Assembly: GCA_964481195.1 (NCBI GenBank)
Contig: CAYZTB010000007.1
Coordinates: 1-64,000 of the forward strand
From: Palsa-948 sp964481195
GTDB taxonomy: Bacteria > Bacteroidota > Bacteroidia > Palsa-948
Length of the DNA: 64,000 nt
Direction of reading: 5' to 3'
Below, piece after piece: positions 37,086-45,701 of the stretch. The notes beneath the pieces were generated by a model, which searched no databases, was not told the DNA's origin, and worked only from the letters and a program-made list of their open reading frames with translations. Positions within the stretch are counted from its first letter, which is position 1; every line of letters starts with the position of its first letter. The position numbers and the translations under genes are program-made.

Positions 37086-37406
37086 ATGAAAAAAGTAATC
37101 TATTGCTTGTTAATGATTTCATGCTTTCTGACAATCATTCCAAATGGATCAAAGGCAAACTCCGGACCAAAACCGGTGAAAACACAAAATACCGGTCCAG
37201 CTGCAGAAGCTGAAGCAAACGCTTTAATCACTAGACTGAATGAGATAAATAGCATTGACAAATCAGCAATGAGCAGAAGAGAGAAGAGAGCGTTGCGAAA
37301 AGAAGTTCGTTCGCTAGACAGCAGACTCCGTGTATTAAACGGGGGTATTTATCTATCTGTAGGAACTATTATCCTTATTCTGATATTGCTGATAATATTC
37401 TTGTAA
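37086..37406 (+). CDS. Small membrane protein, hypothetical
   Basis: A 106-residue protein with a signal peptide (about 1-24), a hydrophilic helical middle rich in Arg/Lys (SAMSRREKRALRKEVRSLDS), and a C-terminal membrane helix (LSVGTIILILILLIIFL). No family name can be assigned with confidence. It is co-transcribed with the neighbours on both sides. Confidence 0.7.
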   Translation: MKKVIYCLLMISCFLTIIPNGSKANSGPKPVKTQNTGPAAEAEANALITRLNEINSIDKSAMSRREKRALRKEVRSLDSRLRVLNGGIYLSVGTIILILILLIIFL

Positions 37407-37437
37407 TTACATTCATTTAAACAATTATAACCTAATT

Positions 37438-38313
37438 ATGAAAATAACCATCCTTATAACGGTAGCTTTTGCTACTACTTTCCTAATAACCTCTTGCAAA
37501 CAGGAAGAACTCTCTCACGCCCAGCAACTTAATGATTCATTGACTACTGTAATCAATGAACGTGAATCAACCATCAATGACTTTATTGTTTCCTTCAATG
37601 AGATAGAACAAGGGCTGGACTATGTTACGGAGAAACAGAAAGTAATTTATCTGAATACCAGTAAATCAAAAGGAGAACTTGTTGCAGGGCAAAGAGAACG
37701 CATTAATGTTGAGATCGCAGCTATCAACTCTCAGATGGAACAAAATAGTAAAGCAATCTCGGTTTTAACAAGAAAACTTAAAAATTCTGCAACCAAAAAC
37801 TCGCTTCTTGAAAAAACTACTGAAACATTAGAGAATCAATTAGCAGAAAAATATCTTGAACTTGCTTCTTTAAATGATCAACTCAAGCTGCTTGATATAA
37901 CGGTTGCGAAATTGCAAACTGCGGTAGACACACTCCTAGTGAAAAACATGGCACAGATTCAAACAATAGATCAAAAAAATTCGACACTTCATACTGCTTA
38001 TTATATAGTGGGTAAAACAAAAGAATTACAAGATGTGAAGATCATTGATAAAAAAGGTGGTTTATTGGGTATAGGAAGAACTTCAAAACTTATGTCGAAT
38101 TTTGACAGTAATAAATTTATTCGTATTGATTATACAAAGACAAACCGTATTCCCATCAATAGCAATAACGTAAATATTATCACAAGTCATCCTACGGATT
38201 CCTATGTGTTTAATAAGGATTCGACTGGTCATGAATTAATCACCAGTCTGAGGATCACAGATCCAGAAAAATTTTGGAGAGCTTCAAAATACCTGGTCAT
38301 AGTAAATAATTAA
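37438..38313 (+). CDS. Coiled-coil lipoprotein, hypothetical
   Basis: A 291-residue protein with a lipoprotein signal (lipobox ITSC, Cys at about 20), a long coiled coil (about 25-180) and a small C-terminal beta-rich domain (KKGGLLGIGRTSKLMSNFD, NVNIITSHPTDSYVFNKDS). The N-terminus resembles the lipoprotein at 36440, but the C-terminal domain is extra. It lies in the site B operon. A role in envelope stress is plausible from context only. Confidence 0.7.
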   Translation: MKITILITVAFATTFLITSCKQEELSHAQQLNDSLTTVINERESTINDFIVSFNEIEQGLDYVTEKQKVIYLNTSKSKGELVAGQRERINVEIAAINSQMEQNSKAISVLTRKLKNSATKNSLLEKTTETLENQLAEKYLELASLNDQLKLLDITVAKLQTAVDTLLVKNMAQIQTIDQKNSTLHTAYYIVGKTKELQDVKIIDKKGGLLGIGRTSKLMSNFDSNKFIRIDYTKTNRIPINSNNVNIITSHPTDSYVFNKDSTGHELITSLRITDPEKFWRASKYLVIVNN

Positions 38314-38317
38314 TAAA

Positions 38318-38539
38318 ATGCGAGCAAAAATAATAGGAACTATCCTGGTTATAATTGGATTAATCCTGATAATCTATAACGGCTTTACCTACGTAACTAC
38401 GGAAAAGGTGGTTGATCTCGGTTCAATAAAAATAAATAAGGAAGAGAATCATCCGATTCAATGGTCACCTGTGGTTGGGGGACTATTACTCGTTGGAGGT
38501 GTCCTGCTCATTATCACAACCAAAAAAGGAAAATCGTAA
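38318..38539 (+). CDS. Small two-helix membrane protein
   Basis: A 73-residue protein: membrane helix (IIGTILVIIGLILIIYNGF), a short charged loop (TTEKVVDLGSIKINKEENH) and a second helix (VVGGLLLVGGVLLIITT) ending KKGKS. It resembles DUF3185-type small membrane proteins. It starts 4 bp after the preceding stop. Confidence 0.72.
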   Translation: MRAKIIGTILVIIGLILIIYNGFTYVTTEKVVDLGSIKINKEENHPIQWSPVVGGLLLVGGVLLIITTKKGKS

Positions 38540-38587
38540 TTCTGATATAATGAAATAGTTATTATGAATTTTAACTACTTTTTTAAA

Positions 38588-38653
38588 ATAGGAATTATGT
38601 AACATATTTTTTAAAATATGTAAGGTCTAACAGAAACAAGATTCTCATATTTA
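38588..38653 (+). promoter_or_regulatory. Shared promoter element, site I (LytTR regulator gene)
   Basis: ATGTAA (38597-38602), 15 bp, ATGTAA (38618-38623), 26 bp, CATA-TTTA (TTTA at 38650-38653). Both boxes are exact, but the GTGTGA preface is absent. The proximal box ends 72 bp before the start at 38696. Confidence 0.65.
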
Positions 38654-38695
38654 CTTTGTAAAATCATTCATTAAAATTTAATCTTCATAAAATCA

Positions 38696-39400
38696 ATGAA
38701 CTGCATTCTAGTTGACGACAATAAAATGGCCCGAACAGCCATTAAGCTATTAATTGAACAGGTAGATTTTCTTCATTTAAAACAGGAATGCGCCAACTCG
38801 GTGGAGGCTTTCAATTACCTTTTAACTGAAGATGTTGATCTTGTTTTCCTTGACGTTGAAATGCCAGGCATGTCAGGCATTGAACTGGTAAAAAATCTTG
38901 AAAAGCGTCCTATCATTATCCTCATCACATCTAAAAAGGATTATGCTGTCGAAGCCTTTGAATTGAATGTAGCAGATTATATTATCAAGCCGGTGGATCT
39001 ACCTCGATTTACAATGGCCGTTTCGAAAGCCAAAGAATTATTTGATAATAAGGATCAGGTGGTGGAGGCTTCTCAAAAAGACAAAGATTATATTTTTGTT
39101 CGTTCCAATTCCATTCTTACAAAGATCCAGTTAATTGATATTATTTATATACAAGCGCAAGGGGATTATGTAAATATTTTTACCGAGGAAAAAGATAAAC
39201 GCTACACTATACATTGTACGTTGAGGAGCATGGAAGAAAAATTGCCTCCCAGTAAGTTTTACCGTCTTCACCGGTCATATTTGGTTGCCCTAAACCATAT
39301 TGATACCGTGGAGGACAATACGGCATATGTTGGAAAAAATTTTCTTCCAATAGGAGAGCAGTTCAAAAAAGTATTGCTTAAAAAACTCAACCTTGTTTAA
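38696..39400 (+). CDS. LytTR-family response regulator
   Basis: A 234-residue regulator: receiver (1-120; phosphoacceptor Asp53 in LVFLDVEMPGMSG; Lys in YIIKPVD) and LytTR DNA-binding domain (about 128-232; DYIFVRSNSILTKI, YIQAQGDYVNIF, FYRLHRSYLVALNHI). No sensor kinase of the LytS type is adjacent, so it is an orphan or works with one of the hybrid systems. Site I upstream places it within the proposed regulon and suggests a regulatory cascade. Confidence 0.93.
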   Translation: MNCILVDDNKMARTAIKLLIEQVDFLHLKQECANSVEAFNYLLTEDVDLVFLDVEMPGMSGIELVKNLEKRPIIILITSKKDYAVEAFELNVADYIIKPVDLPRFTMAVSKAKELFDNKDQVVEASQKDKDYIFVRSNSILTKIQLIDIIYIQAQGDYVNIFTEEKDKRYTIHCTLRSMEEKLPPSKFYRLHRSYLVALNHIDTVEDNTAYVGKNFLPIGEQFKKVLLKKLNLV

Positions 39401-39544
39401 GCAACTGGTTTATTCGAACTACCGGAATTACTCTTTCGGCTATCTAAAACTCCTTATTAGCGAATAGTGTTGTAGGCAAATTACAGTTAACCTTAAATTT
39501 ACATATCAGTATTTATTAATAACCTGTTTGAAAAAATAAAAAAT

Positions 39545-40180
39545 ATGAAATTAAAGATTTTTAAATTCCTTTTGGGTAAGTATGTATCAAAGCAATATGT
39601 GGTTTTACTATCTCTTTGTTTCTTTCAAATTAGTTTATTGTTCAGTCAATCACAGTGCTATGATGGTTTTGAAGGAATCAAATCGCTGTATTATGGAGCA
39701 AGAACGGGCGTGATAGATACGCTGATGAGTAATCCTGCACCGAACAAAATTGATAGTTCTGCCAAATGCGCATTGTATGTTCGTAACAGTACAAAAAAAT
39801 TCGATAATATTAAAATGAGCATTTCCGGAAAGCTAGTAGGCGTTAATGAATACGCAACCTATATCGGAAATCCTCCTAAAATAAAAATGAAAGTTTATAC
39901 GGCTGCACCAGTAGGTACGCTTGTGGAAATTCTTTTAGGCAGCAAAGGTCGAAATAATGAATATCCGGCAGGAACCCATAGTCAGTATCAGGCATATACC
40001 ACGGTGAGCAATGCCTGGGAGGAATTAGAATTTAAGTTCTCTCAAATTCCAGAAGGAAGCGAAACTTCAGCAACACAAATTGACCAGCTTACTTTACTCT
40101 TTAATCCCAATTCAACAACTTCTGATACATATTATTTTGATGATATTATCGGTCCTGTTATAGCTAAGGAAAATAAGTAA
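39545..40180 (+). CDS. Secreted carbohydrate-binding-like protein, hypothetical
   Basis: A 211-residue protein. A long N-terminal signal (about 1-36) is followed by a single beta-sandwich-like domain (CYDGFEGIKSLYYGARTG, then DQLTLLFNPNSTTSDTYYFDDI). The YYFDDI ending and overall pattern are typical of galactose-binding-like carbohydrate modules attached to glycosidases. No catalytic residues are visible. It precedes the GH15 gene and may help bind glycan at the cell surface. Confidence 0.55.
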   Translation: MKLKIFKFLLGKYVSKQYVVLLSLCFFQISLLFSQSQCYDGFEGIKSLYYGARTGVIDTLMSNPAPNKIDSSAKCALYVRNSTKKFDNIKMSISGKLVGVNEYATYIGNPPKIKMKVYTAAPVGTLVEILLGSKGRNNEYPAGTHSQYQAYTTVSNAWEELEFKFSQIPEGSETSATQIDQLTLLFNPNSTTSDTYYFDDIIGPVIAKENK

Positions 40181-40295
40181 TTAATTATATGACTAATTCA
40201 TTTTATTATTCTGATTGCTGCACATTGGATTTGGATGTTTACTCCATTAAGAATAAATTAATCAGTACAATAATAATAAAATATAATACACCCTA

Positions 40296-42779
40296 ATGAA
40301 AAATTTTGCTTTCGGTTGGCCGGGTATTGATGCAACATGGACTTCAAGCGCAAAGAGCGGAGTTGGAACTTCATTAAATTCACCGAGCAAGGTATGGTAT
40401 TCCATTAGTCACGGCATTTTAAATGAGATATATTACCCACAGGTAGATCAGGCATGTACCAAAGATCTGAGCATGGTCGTAACCGATGGAAAAGAATTTT
40501 TTTCGGAAGAAAAACATCACACATCACATCGTATCAAATATATAGCCAAGGGCGTTCCTGGCTATACCATAACAAACTCCTGTAAAAATAATCTTTACCG
40601 CATCGAAAAGGAAATCATTACGGACCCTTTCCGCGACACGCTCTTGCAGCGTATTCAATTTTTTCCTACCAACAAGAAAAGAAAAGATTTTAAATTATTC
40701 ATGCTGCTGGCACCGCATTTGGGAAACCGAGGTTCTGAAAATACAGCCTGGGTGGGTGAATATAAAGGCTTACCCATGTTGTTTGCCCAGCGTGGCGATA
40801 CTTCTCTGGCGCTGGCTTGTTCTGTTCCTTGGAGAAAAACCTCTGTTGGTTTTGTGGGAACTTCGGATGGATGGCAGGACCTGATGCTTCACAAGGAAAT
40901 GACCTGGGAATTTGATAGGGCAGAAAACGGAAACGTTGCATTAACGGGAGAATTTGATCTGCAGGAAGCGAGCAACAATACTTTTATCACCGCACTTGGA
41001 TTTGGTAGAAACCCAGAAGAGGCGGGTCAGCGTGCAAGAGCTAGTATATTAGAAGGCTTTGAATCGGCAAAAAAAAATTTCATCAGCGAATGGGAAGAAT
41101 GGCAAAGAAAATTATCTGTGTCAGATAAAAAAAATAAAATTACTCTACCAAAATATTTCAGCATCAGCGCGGCCATGCTCAAAACACATGAATCAAAGCG
41201 CCATCCCGGAGCACTGATCGCAAGTCTTTCTATTCCTTGGGGATATAGCAGGGGAGATGATGACCTAGGAGGATACCATTTAGTTTGGCCAAGGGATATG
41301 GTTCAAACTGCCGGAGGGTTACTTGCCGCTAACGCATTTGAAGAAGCAAGAAGAGTGTTGAACTATTTGATGGTGACTCAGGAAGATGACGGTCATTGGA
41401 CCCAGAATATGTGGCTGGATGGGTCACCTTACTGGAATGGGATCCAGATGGATCAAACCGCGCTTCCGATCATGCTTGTAAACCTTGTTAACCGGGAAAC
41501 TACTCTTAGCAATTCTGATCTGAAACATTTTTGGCCAATGATCCGAAAAGCAGCAAGTTACTTGGTTACAAATGGACCCATTTCCAACCAGGATCGTTGG
41601 GAGGAAAATGCAGGTTATTCTACGTTTACAGTTGCTGTGGAAATTTCTGCATTACTGATAGCTGCGGATTATGCAGCACTAAATAATGAACCTCAGCTAG
41701 CGGTTTACCTGAGAGAAACAGCCGATGCATGGAATTCCAGTATCGAAAGATGGACTTATGTTACAGGATCCGATCTTGCCAATTTTGTTGGTGTTGAAGG
41801 GTATTATGTGCGGATCAATTCGAGTGAGCAATTTGAGACCGATGACCTGGGTTCCGATCTGCTTTTGATCTCCAATCGCCCGAAAGGTGAAAATGTTTGT
41901 CCGATCAACGAAATGGTGAGTCCAGATGCATTAGCATTGGTGCGTTACGGCTTGCGCGCTGCAAACGATCCGCGTATATTAAATACCATCAAAGTAATTG
42001 ATGCTACATTAAAATACGATGCTCCGCAAGGTCCTGTGTGGTACAGATACAATCGGGATGGATACGGAGAACATGCCGATGGTAGACCCTTCAATGGTAC
42101 TGGGATCGGAAGACCTTGGCCGCTGCTCATCGGAGAACGTGCGCATTATGAAGTTGCTGCAGGCAATTATGCGTATGCAAAAAAATTATTAAAAGTTTTT
42201 GAAAACTGCGCCAACAAAACCGGATTGTTTCCTGAACAAATATGGGATTCGGAAGATATACCTGAAGCGGAATTATTTACCGGGAAAGCTACGGGCGGAG
42301 CCAGCCCTTTGGTTTGGGCACATGCCGAATACATTAAATTGTGCCACTCGATAAAGTCTAAAAAAATATTTGATATGCCTTCTCAAACCAAGGAGAGGTA
42401 TTTAACGAAAAAAATAATATCTAATATTTTTATCTGGGGTTTTGACAATCAATACAAATACATTCCCATTGGAAAAAAGCTGCGGATACAATGCCTTGCA
42501 CCCGCCTCCATACATTGGTCTACAGACAACTGGATGACCACGCATGATATTTCTACATTTGATTCGGAAATGGGCATTCATTATGCTGATCTTCCAACTG
42601 AAAATTTGGTGCATGATCAAAAAATTGTTTATACTTTTTATTGGCATGATACCAAGATCTGGGAAAACAAGAATTACATGCTTGCCATAGAAAAGGAACA
42701 CCCTAGTTCAGCTCCTAGAAAAGCCCTCCAACGAAAGTCAGCTGACAAAGATAAAATCAAGGTTTTTCTTCCTTCTTAA
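40296..42779 (+). CDS. GH15-family glucoamylase/glucodextranase
   Basis: An 827-residue GH15 enzyme. An N-terminal beta-sandwich (about 1-280, FGWPGIDATWTSSAKSGVGT, SHGILNEIYYPQVDQAC) precedes the (alpha/alpha)6 catalytic barrel (about 285-690). General acid candidate Glu436 or Glu437 lies in RWEENAGYST and general base Glu647 in FPEQIWD. A C-terminal beta domain ends in a basic tail. It releases glucose from alpha-1,4- or alpha-1,6-glucans. No signal peptide is seen, so an intracellular role in alpha-glucan turnover is likely, together with the GT4 and GH57 genes at 57.8-60.5 kb. Confidence 0.92.
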   Translation: MKNFAFGWPGIDATWTSSAKSGVGTSLNSPSKVWYSISHGILNEIYYPQVDQACTKDLSMVVTDGKEFFSEEKHHTSHRIKYIAKGVPGYTITNSCKNNLYRIEKEIITDPFRDTLLQRIQFFPTNKKRKDFKLFMLLAPHLGNRGSENTAWVGEYKGLPMLFAQRGDTSLALACSVPWRKTSVGFVGTSDGWQDLMLHKEMTWEFDRAENGNVALTGEFDLQEASNNTFITALGFGRNPEEAGQRARASILEGFESAKKNFISEWEEWQRKLSVSDKKNKITLPKYFSISAAMLKTHESKRHPGALIASLSIPWGYSRGDDDLGGYHLVWPRDMVQTAGGLLAANAFEEARRVLNYLMVTQEDDGHWTQNMWLDGSPYWNGIQMDQTALPIMLVNLVNRETTLSNSDLKHFWPMIRKAASYLVTNGPISNQDRWEENAGYSTFTVAVEISALLIAADYAALNNEPQLAVYLRETADAWNSSIERWTYVTGSDLANFVGVEGYYVRINSSEQFETDDLGSDLLLISNRPKGENVCPINEMVSPDALALVRYGLRAANDPRILNTIKVIDATLKYDAPQGPVWYRYNRDGYGEHADGRPFNGTGIGRPWPLLIGERAHYEVAAGNYAYAKKLLKVFENCANKTGLFPEQIWDSEDIPEAELFTGKATGGASPLVWAHAEYIKLCHSIKSKKIFDMPSQTKERYLTKKIISNIFIWGFDNQYKYIPIGKKLRIQCLAPASIHWSTDNWMTTHDISTFDSEMGIHYADLPTENLVHDQKIVYTFYWHDTKIWENKNYMLAIEKEHPSSAPRKALQRKSADKDKIKVFLPS

Positions 42780-42934
42780 ACAGACTTTTTCCAACGGATT
42801 AAATGCTTGTAAGTTTGTTTTATTTCAAACATGTATTCTACCTCCTTCGGCTATCAAAAATACCCTGTGAACGAAAAGCAGCTGCAAATAGGAATTATCA
42901 TCAATATCTTTGACCTGAAATTGAAAAAATAAAA

Positions 42935-43417
42935 ATGAATATGTCGTCAAGTAAACATAAGCAGATATTTATTGTAGAGGATAATGAGATATACTCGATG
43001 ATGTTGGATTATATCTTATCGAAGAATAGCATCTACAAATTTGTAAGTTTTAAATCTGGAGAAGAGGGTATTAAAAATTTGTATTTAAATCCGCAAATAA
43101 TAATTTTAGATTATGGATTGCCGGGCATTAACGGTTATGAAACACTCCTAGAGATCAAAAAATATAATCCTAAAATCCACGTGGTGATCTTGACCAGCCA
43201 TGAAGATGAGAATCTGAAGGACGAATTTTTGGCCGCAGGTGCAGATGATGTGGTATTAAAACAAGGTCGTGGTGAAACTCAGATTATTGAAAAAATTGAA
43301 ACCATCTTGGAAGATGAAATTAAAAGCAGCGATGGCTGGGGAGTAAAAAAACTAGCAGTATATTTTATTTTAATAGCAACACTCTTGGTGATGCTTGGAT
43401 TTATATTTTATAAATAG
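42935..43417 (+). CDS. Receiver with C-terminal membrane anchor
   Basis: A 160-residue protein: receiver (about 8-125; FIVEDNEIY, phosphoacceptor Asp59 in IIILDYGLPGINGYE; the usual Lys position reads VLKQGRG) and a hydrophobic C-terminal helix (about 138-158). It shares the anchor architecture of 8397 and 9993 but has the normal LPGxNG turn rather than LNS. It stands alone between GH15 and a TPR protein. Confidence 0.87.
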   Translation: MNMSSSKHKQIFIVEDNEIYSMMLDYILSKNSIYKFVSFKSGEEGIKNLYLNPQIIILDYGLPGINGYETLLEIKKYNPKIHVVILTSHEDENLKDEFLAAGADDVVLKQGRGETQIIEKIETILEDEIKSSDGWGVKKLAVYFILIATLLVMLGFIFYK

Positions 43418-43481
43418 AGAAAATCGATCTTGAGAACTGATTTTCCTATACGAATGATGGCTGATACAAAAAAGTATAAAT

Positions 43482-44702
43482 ATGTATAAAAGAAATATAT
43501 GCATTTTCATTTTCCCTTTGCTTTGTTGGGGGTTTAATGCTGCTTCAGCTACTAGTGTGAAAATGATTTATGTTAGTTATCCTAACGATGAAGAAATTTC
43601 GATGCCTGATTCCTCTAAACATACAACAAACAAAATGGATTCAGCGAGGATTTACCACGCTGCTGGAATTGTTAAAAATGATTTGAAGGATTATCCCAGC
43701 GCGATATTTTATTTCACAAAAGCTATCCAATTAGACTCCACGCTTGCTTTAGCATTTTTAAGCAGGGCTCATGCAAAAAATAAACTCCTGGATTATCGGG
43801 GTGCAGTGAAAGATTATGACCAGGCATTAAAATTTCCTTTAACCTGGGAAGAATCGTATGAGGCATATTTTAACAAGGGTCTTGCGCAGGCGTTGCTTAA
43901 AAACCTGCAATCTGCCATGGCTGACTTTAGTGCTGCTATTAAGATAAATCCCGATTATGCGGATGCCTATTATAATCGAAGTATTGCAAAAGGAAAAACA
44001 GGGGATCTAAAAGGAGAACTGGCAGATATTAGTAAAGCCATTGCTCTAAAACCCACAGACTCTCATTCTTATAACAGCAGGGGTATTGTAAGATCCATGA
44101 TGGGAAATTACCGGGAAGCCCTTCAGGATTACACCCAAGCCATTCAGCTGGACAATAAAAACTCCAATGCCTATTTTAATCGTGCAATTATTTATTATGA
44201 GCAAAATGAATATATTTCCTCATTAGATGATTTTACTTCAGCAATCCAGATCAAGCCTGATGCGGATACTTATAACCGCAGAGGAAATGTAAAATTCAGA
44301 TTAAATAATTTTCGCGGGGCTTTTGAAGATTATACACAAGCATTGAAAAAGGAGCCGAGACATTACTTGGCTTATTTAAACAGAGGGCAGGTTAAATTTA
44401 GCCTGAAAGACTATAAATCTGCCATTGATGATTTTACGATGGCGATACATTTGAAAGATGATTTTTCGATAGCCTATTACAATCGTGGGCTAGCAAAGGG
44501 AATCTTGAAAGACTTTAAAGGAGAGATTGAAGATTATACAAAAGCCATTGAGTTCAAACCTAATTATGAAGACGCCTATTTCAAACGGGGAGTAGCTAAA
44601 TACTACACCAATGACAAACAAGGTGGTTGTGCTGATTTGAATGCTGCTGTAAAACAAGGAAGTAATCCTGCTTATGATTACCTCGTAAAACATTGTAGAT
44701 AA
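43482..44702 (+). CDS. Secreted TPR-repeat protein
   Basis: A 406-residue protein with a signal peptide (about 1-23, ending AASA) and about nine TPR units (YHAAGIVKNDLKDYPSAIFYF, AYYNRSIAKGKTGDLKGELA, AYFKRGVAKYYTNDKQGGCA). The last unit contains paired Cys typical of such endings. TPR proteins of this kind act as periplasmic scaffolds in polysaccharide export. Its stop is immediately followed by the start of a barrel-like protein gene (1 bp between), and the whole run 43482-48729 is probably one operon. Confidence 0.85.
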   Translation: MYKRNICIFIFPLLCWGFNAASATSVKMIYVSYPNDEEISMPDSSKHTTNKMDSARIYHAAGIVKNDLKDYPSAIFYFTKAIQLDSTLALAFLSRAHAKNKLLDYRGAVKDYDQALKFPLTWEESYEAYFNKGLAQALLKNLQSAMADFSAAIKINPDYADAYYNRSIAKGKTGDLKGELADISKAIALKPTDSHSYNSRGIVRSMMGNYREALQDYTQAIQLDNKNSNAYFNRAIIYYEQNEYISSLDDFTSAIQIKPDADTYNRRGNVKFRLNNFRGAFEDYTQALKKEPRHYLAYLNRGQVKFSLKDYKSAIDDFTMAIHLKDDFSIAYYNRGLAKGILKDFKGEIEDYTKAIEFKPNYEDAYFKRGVAKYYTNDKQGGCADLNAAVKQGSNPAYDYLVKHCR

Positions 44703-44703
44703 A

Positions 44704-45663
44704 ATGAAAATTAAAATGCTAAGTCCTTTCTCTGTTCTAAAACTAGTTCTGCTTATGCTTTTTGCTATGTTCTTTCAATTAGACAGGGCAATCGGGCAAA
44801 TTCGACTTGACGAAGAACCTAAACGACTTTATTATGACAGGCTTGCTCGTGTAAGAAAATTCAAGGATATGAAAGACTTTCGGGATGTTTTTCATTACAA
44901 TAAATTTTTACTGGGTAAAAACAGAATTAGTGGCAACATTTCTTATAATACGGGCAGAATAGTTATTGAAGATGCGGAGGGCAAAAAACACAATGAGGTT
45001 CGAAACGCGATTGGGTTTTTTACTCGCATTCGTTTTTTTGAGCAGTTTAGTTTCAATACTACATTTTATAAAGACTTTAATCCGAAGGCATCTGCTATGT
45101 GGACCTCCAATTATACGTATTCTCTTGGACGGTATAACTGGAAACCTAATATGTTCAATTACGGCTATGAAAATTATTTAAATAACCGATATACCGATAA
45201 TGCAAATGACATGGGGGAAAAATTCATGGAAGGATATTATTTTATTTCTTATAGTCACAATCTTGATAAAGTAGTTTCAAAAATGAAGCACGACAGCACT
45301 ACCAACATCAAGCTGACTTATTTTGCTAGGTATGCAATAAAATACAAAGATCAAAATCAAGTGATTCATGGGGGATTTGATTCCGGCAAGCCCACAATTG
45401 GCGCAGGTACACGCATAACTCTTTTCTGGAATATTTATGTTGAAGGAGCGGTTTATTATTATTTCGACCCTGCTTTTAAAAAACAACAGCCTTGGGATCC
45501 TGATTTCAGCTATGGTTTTGGTTATTTCGATTGGCGTTCTTTCCGATGTACATTAACCTATGGTAATTGGGCTGTGAACCGTTTCCCTTGGAATAAAACC
45601 ATTTATCCGGATTATGGATTTTTGGATGGCAATTTCAGATTTGTAATAAATTGGATATGGTAA
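44704..45663 (+). CDS. Putative outer membrane beta-barrel protein
   Basis: A 319-residue protein with a signal peptide (about 1-32, ending AIGQ) and many short amphipathic aromatic strands (RISGNISYNTGRIVIED, FSFNTTFYKDF, YYFISYSHNLDK). It ends FRFVINWIW, a terminal aromatic as in barrel proteins. Placement directly after a TPR protein and before GH26 and the GT2 fusion suggests a porin for a secreted polysaccharide, similar in logic to BcsC or AlgK/AlgE pairs. No sequence family is recognised. Confidence 0.6.
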   Translation: MKIKMLSPFSVLKLVLLMLFAMFFQLDRAIGQIRLDEEPKRLYYDRLARVRKFKDMKDFRDVFHYNKFLLGKNRISGNISYNTGRIVIEDAEGKKHNEVRNAIGFFTRIRFFEQFSFNTTFYKDFNPKASAMWTSNYTYSLGRYNWKPNMFNYGYENYLNNRYTDNANDMGEKFMEGYYFISYSHNLDKVVSKMKHDSTTNIKLTYFARYAIKYKDQNQVIHGGFDSGKPTIGAGTRITLFWNIYVEGAVYYYFDPAFKKQQPWDPDFSYGFGYFDWRSFRCTLTYGNWAVNRFPWNKTIYPDYGFLDGNFRFVINWIW

Positions 45664-45701
45664 GTACGGATAGCGAACCACTACGAATTCACAGATAATA
45701 A

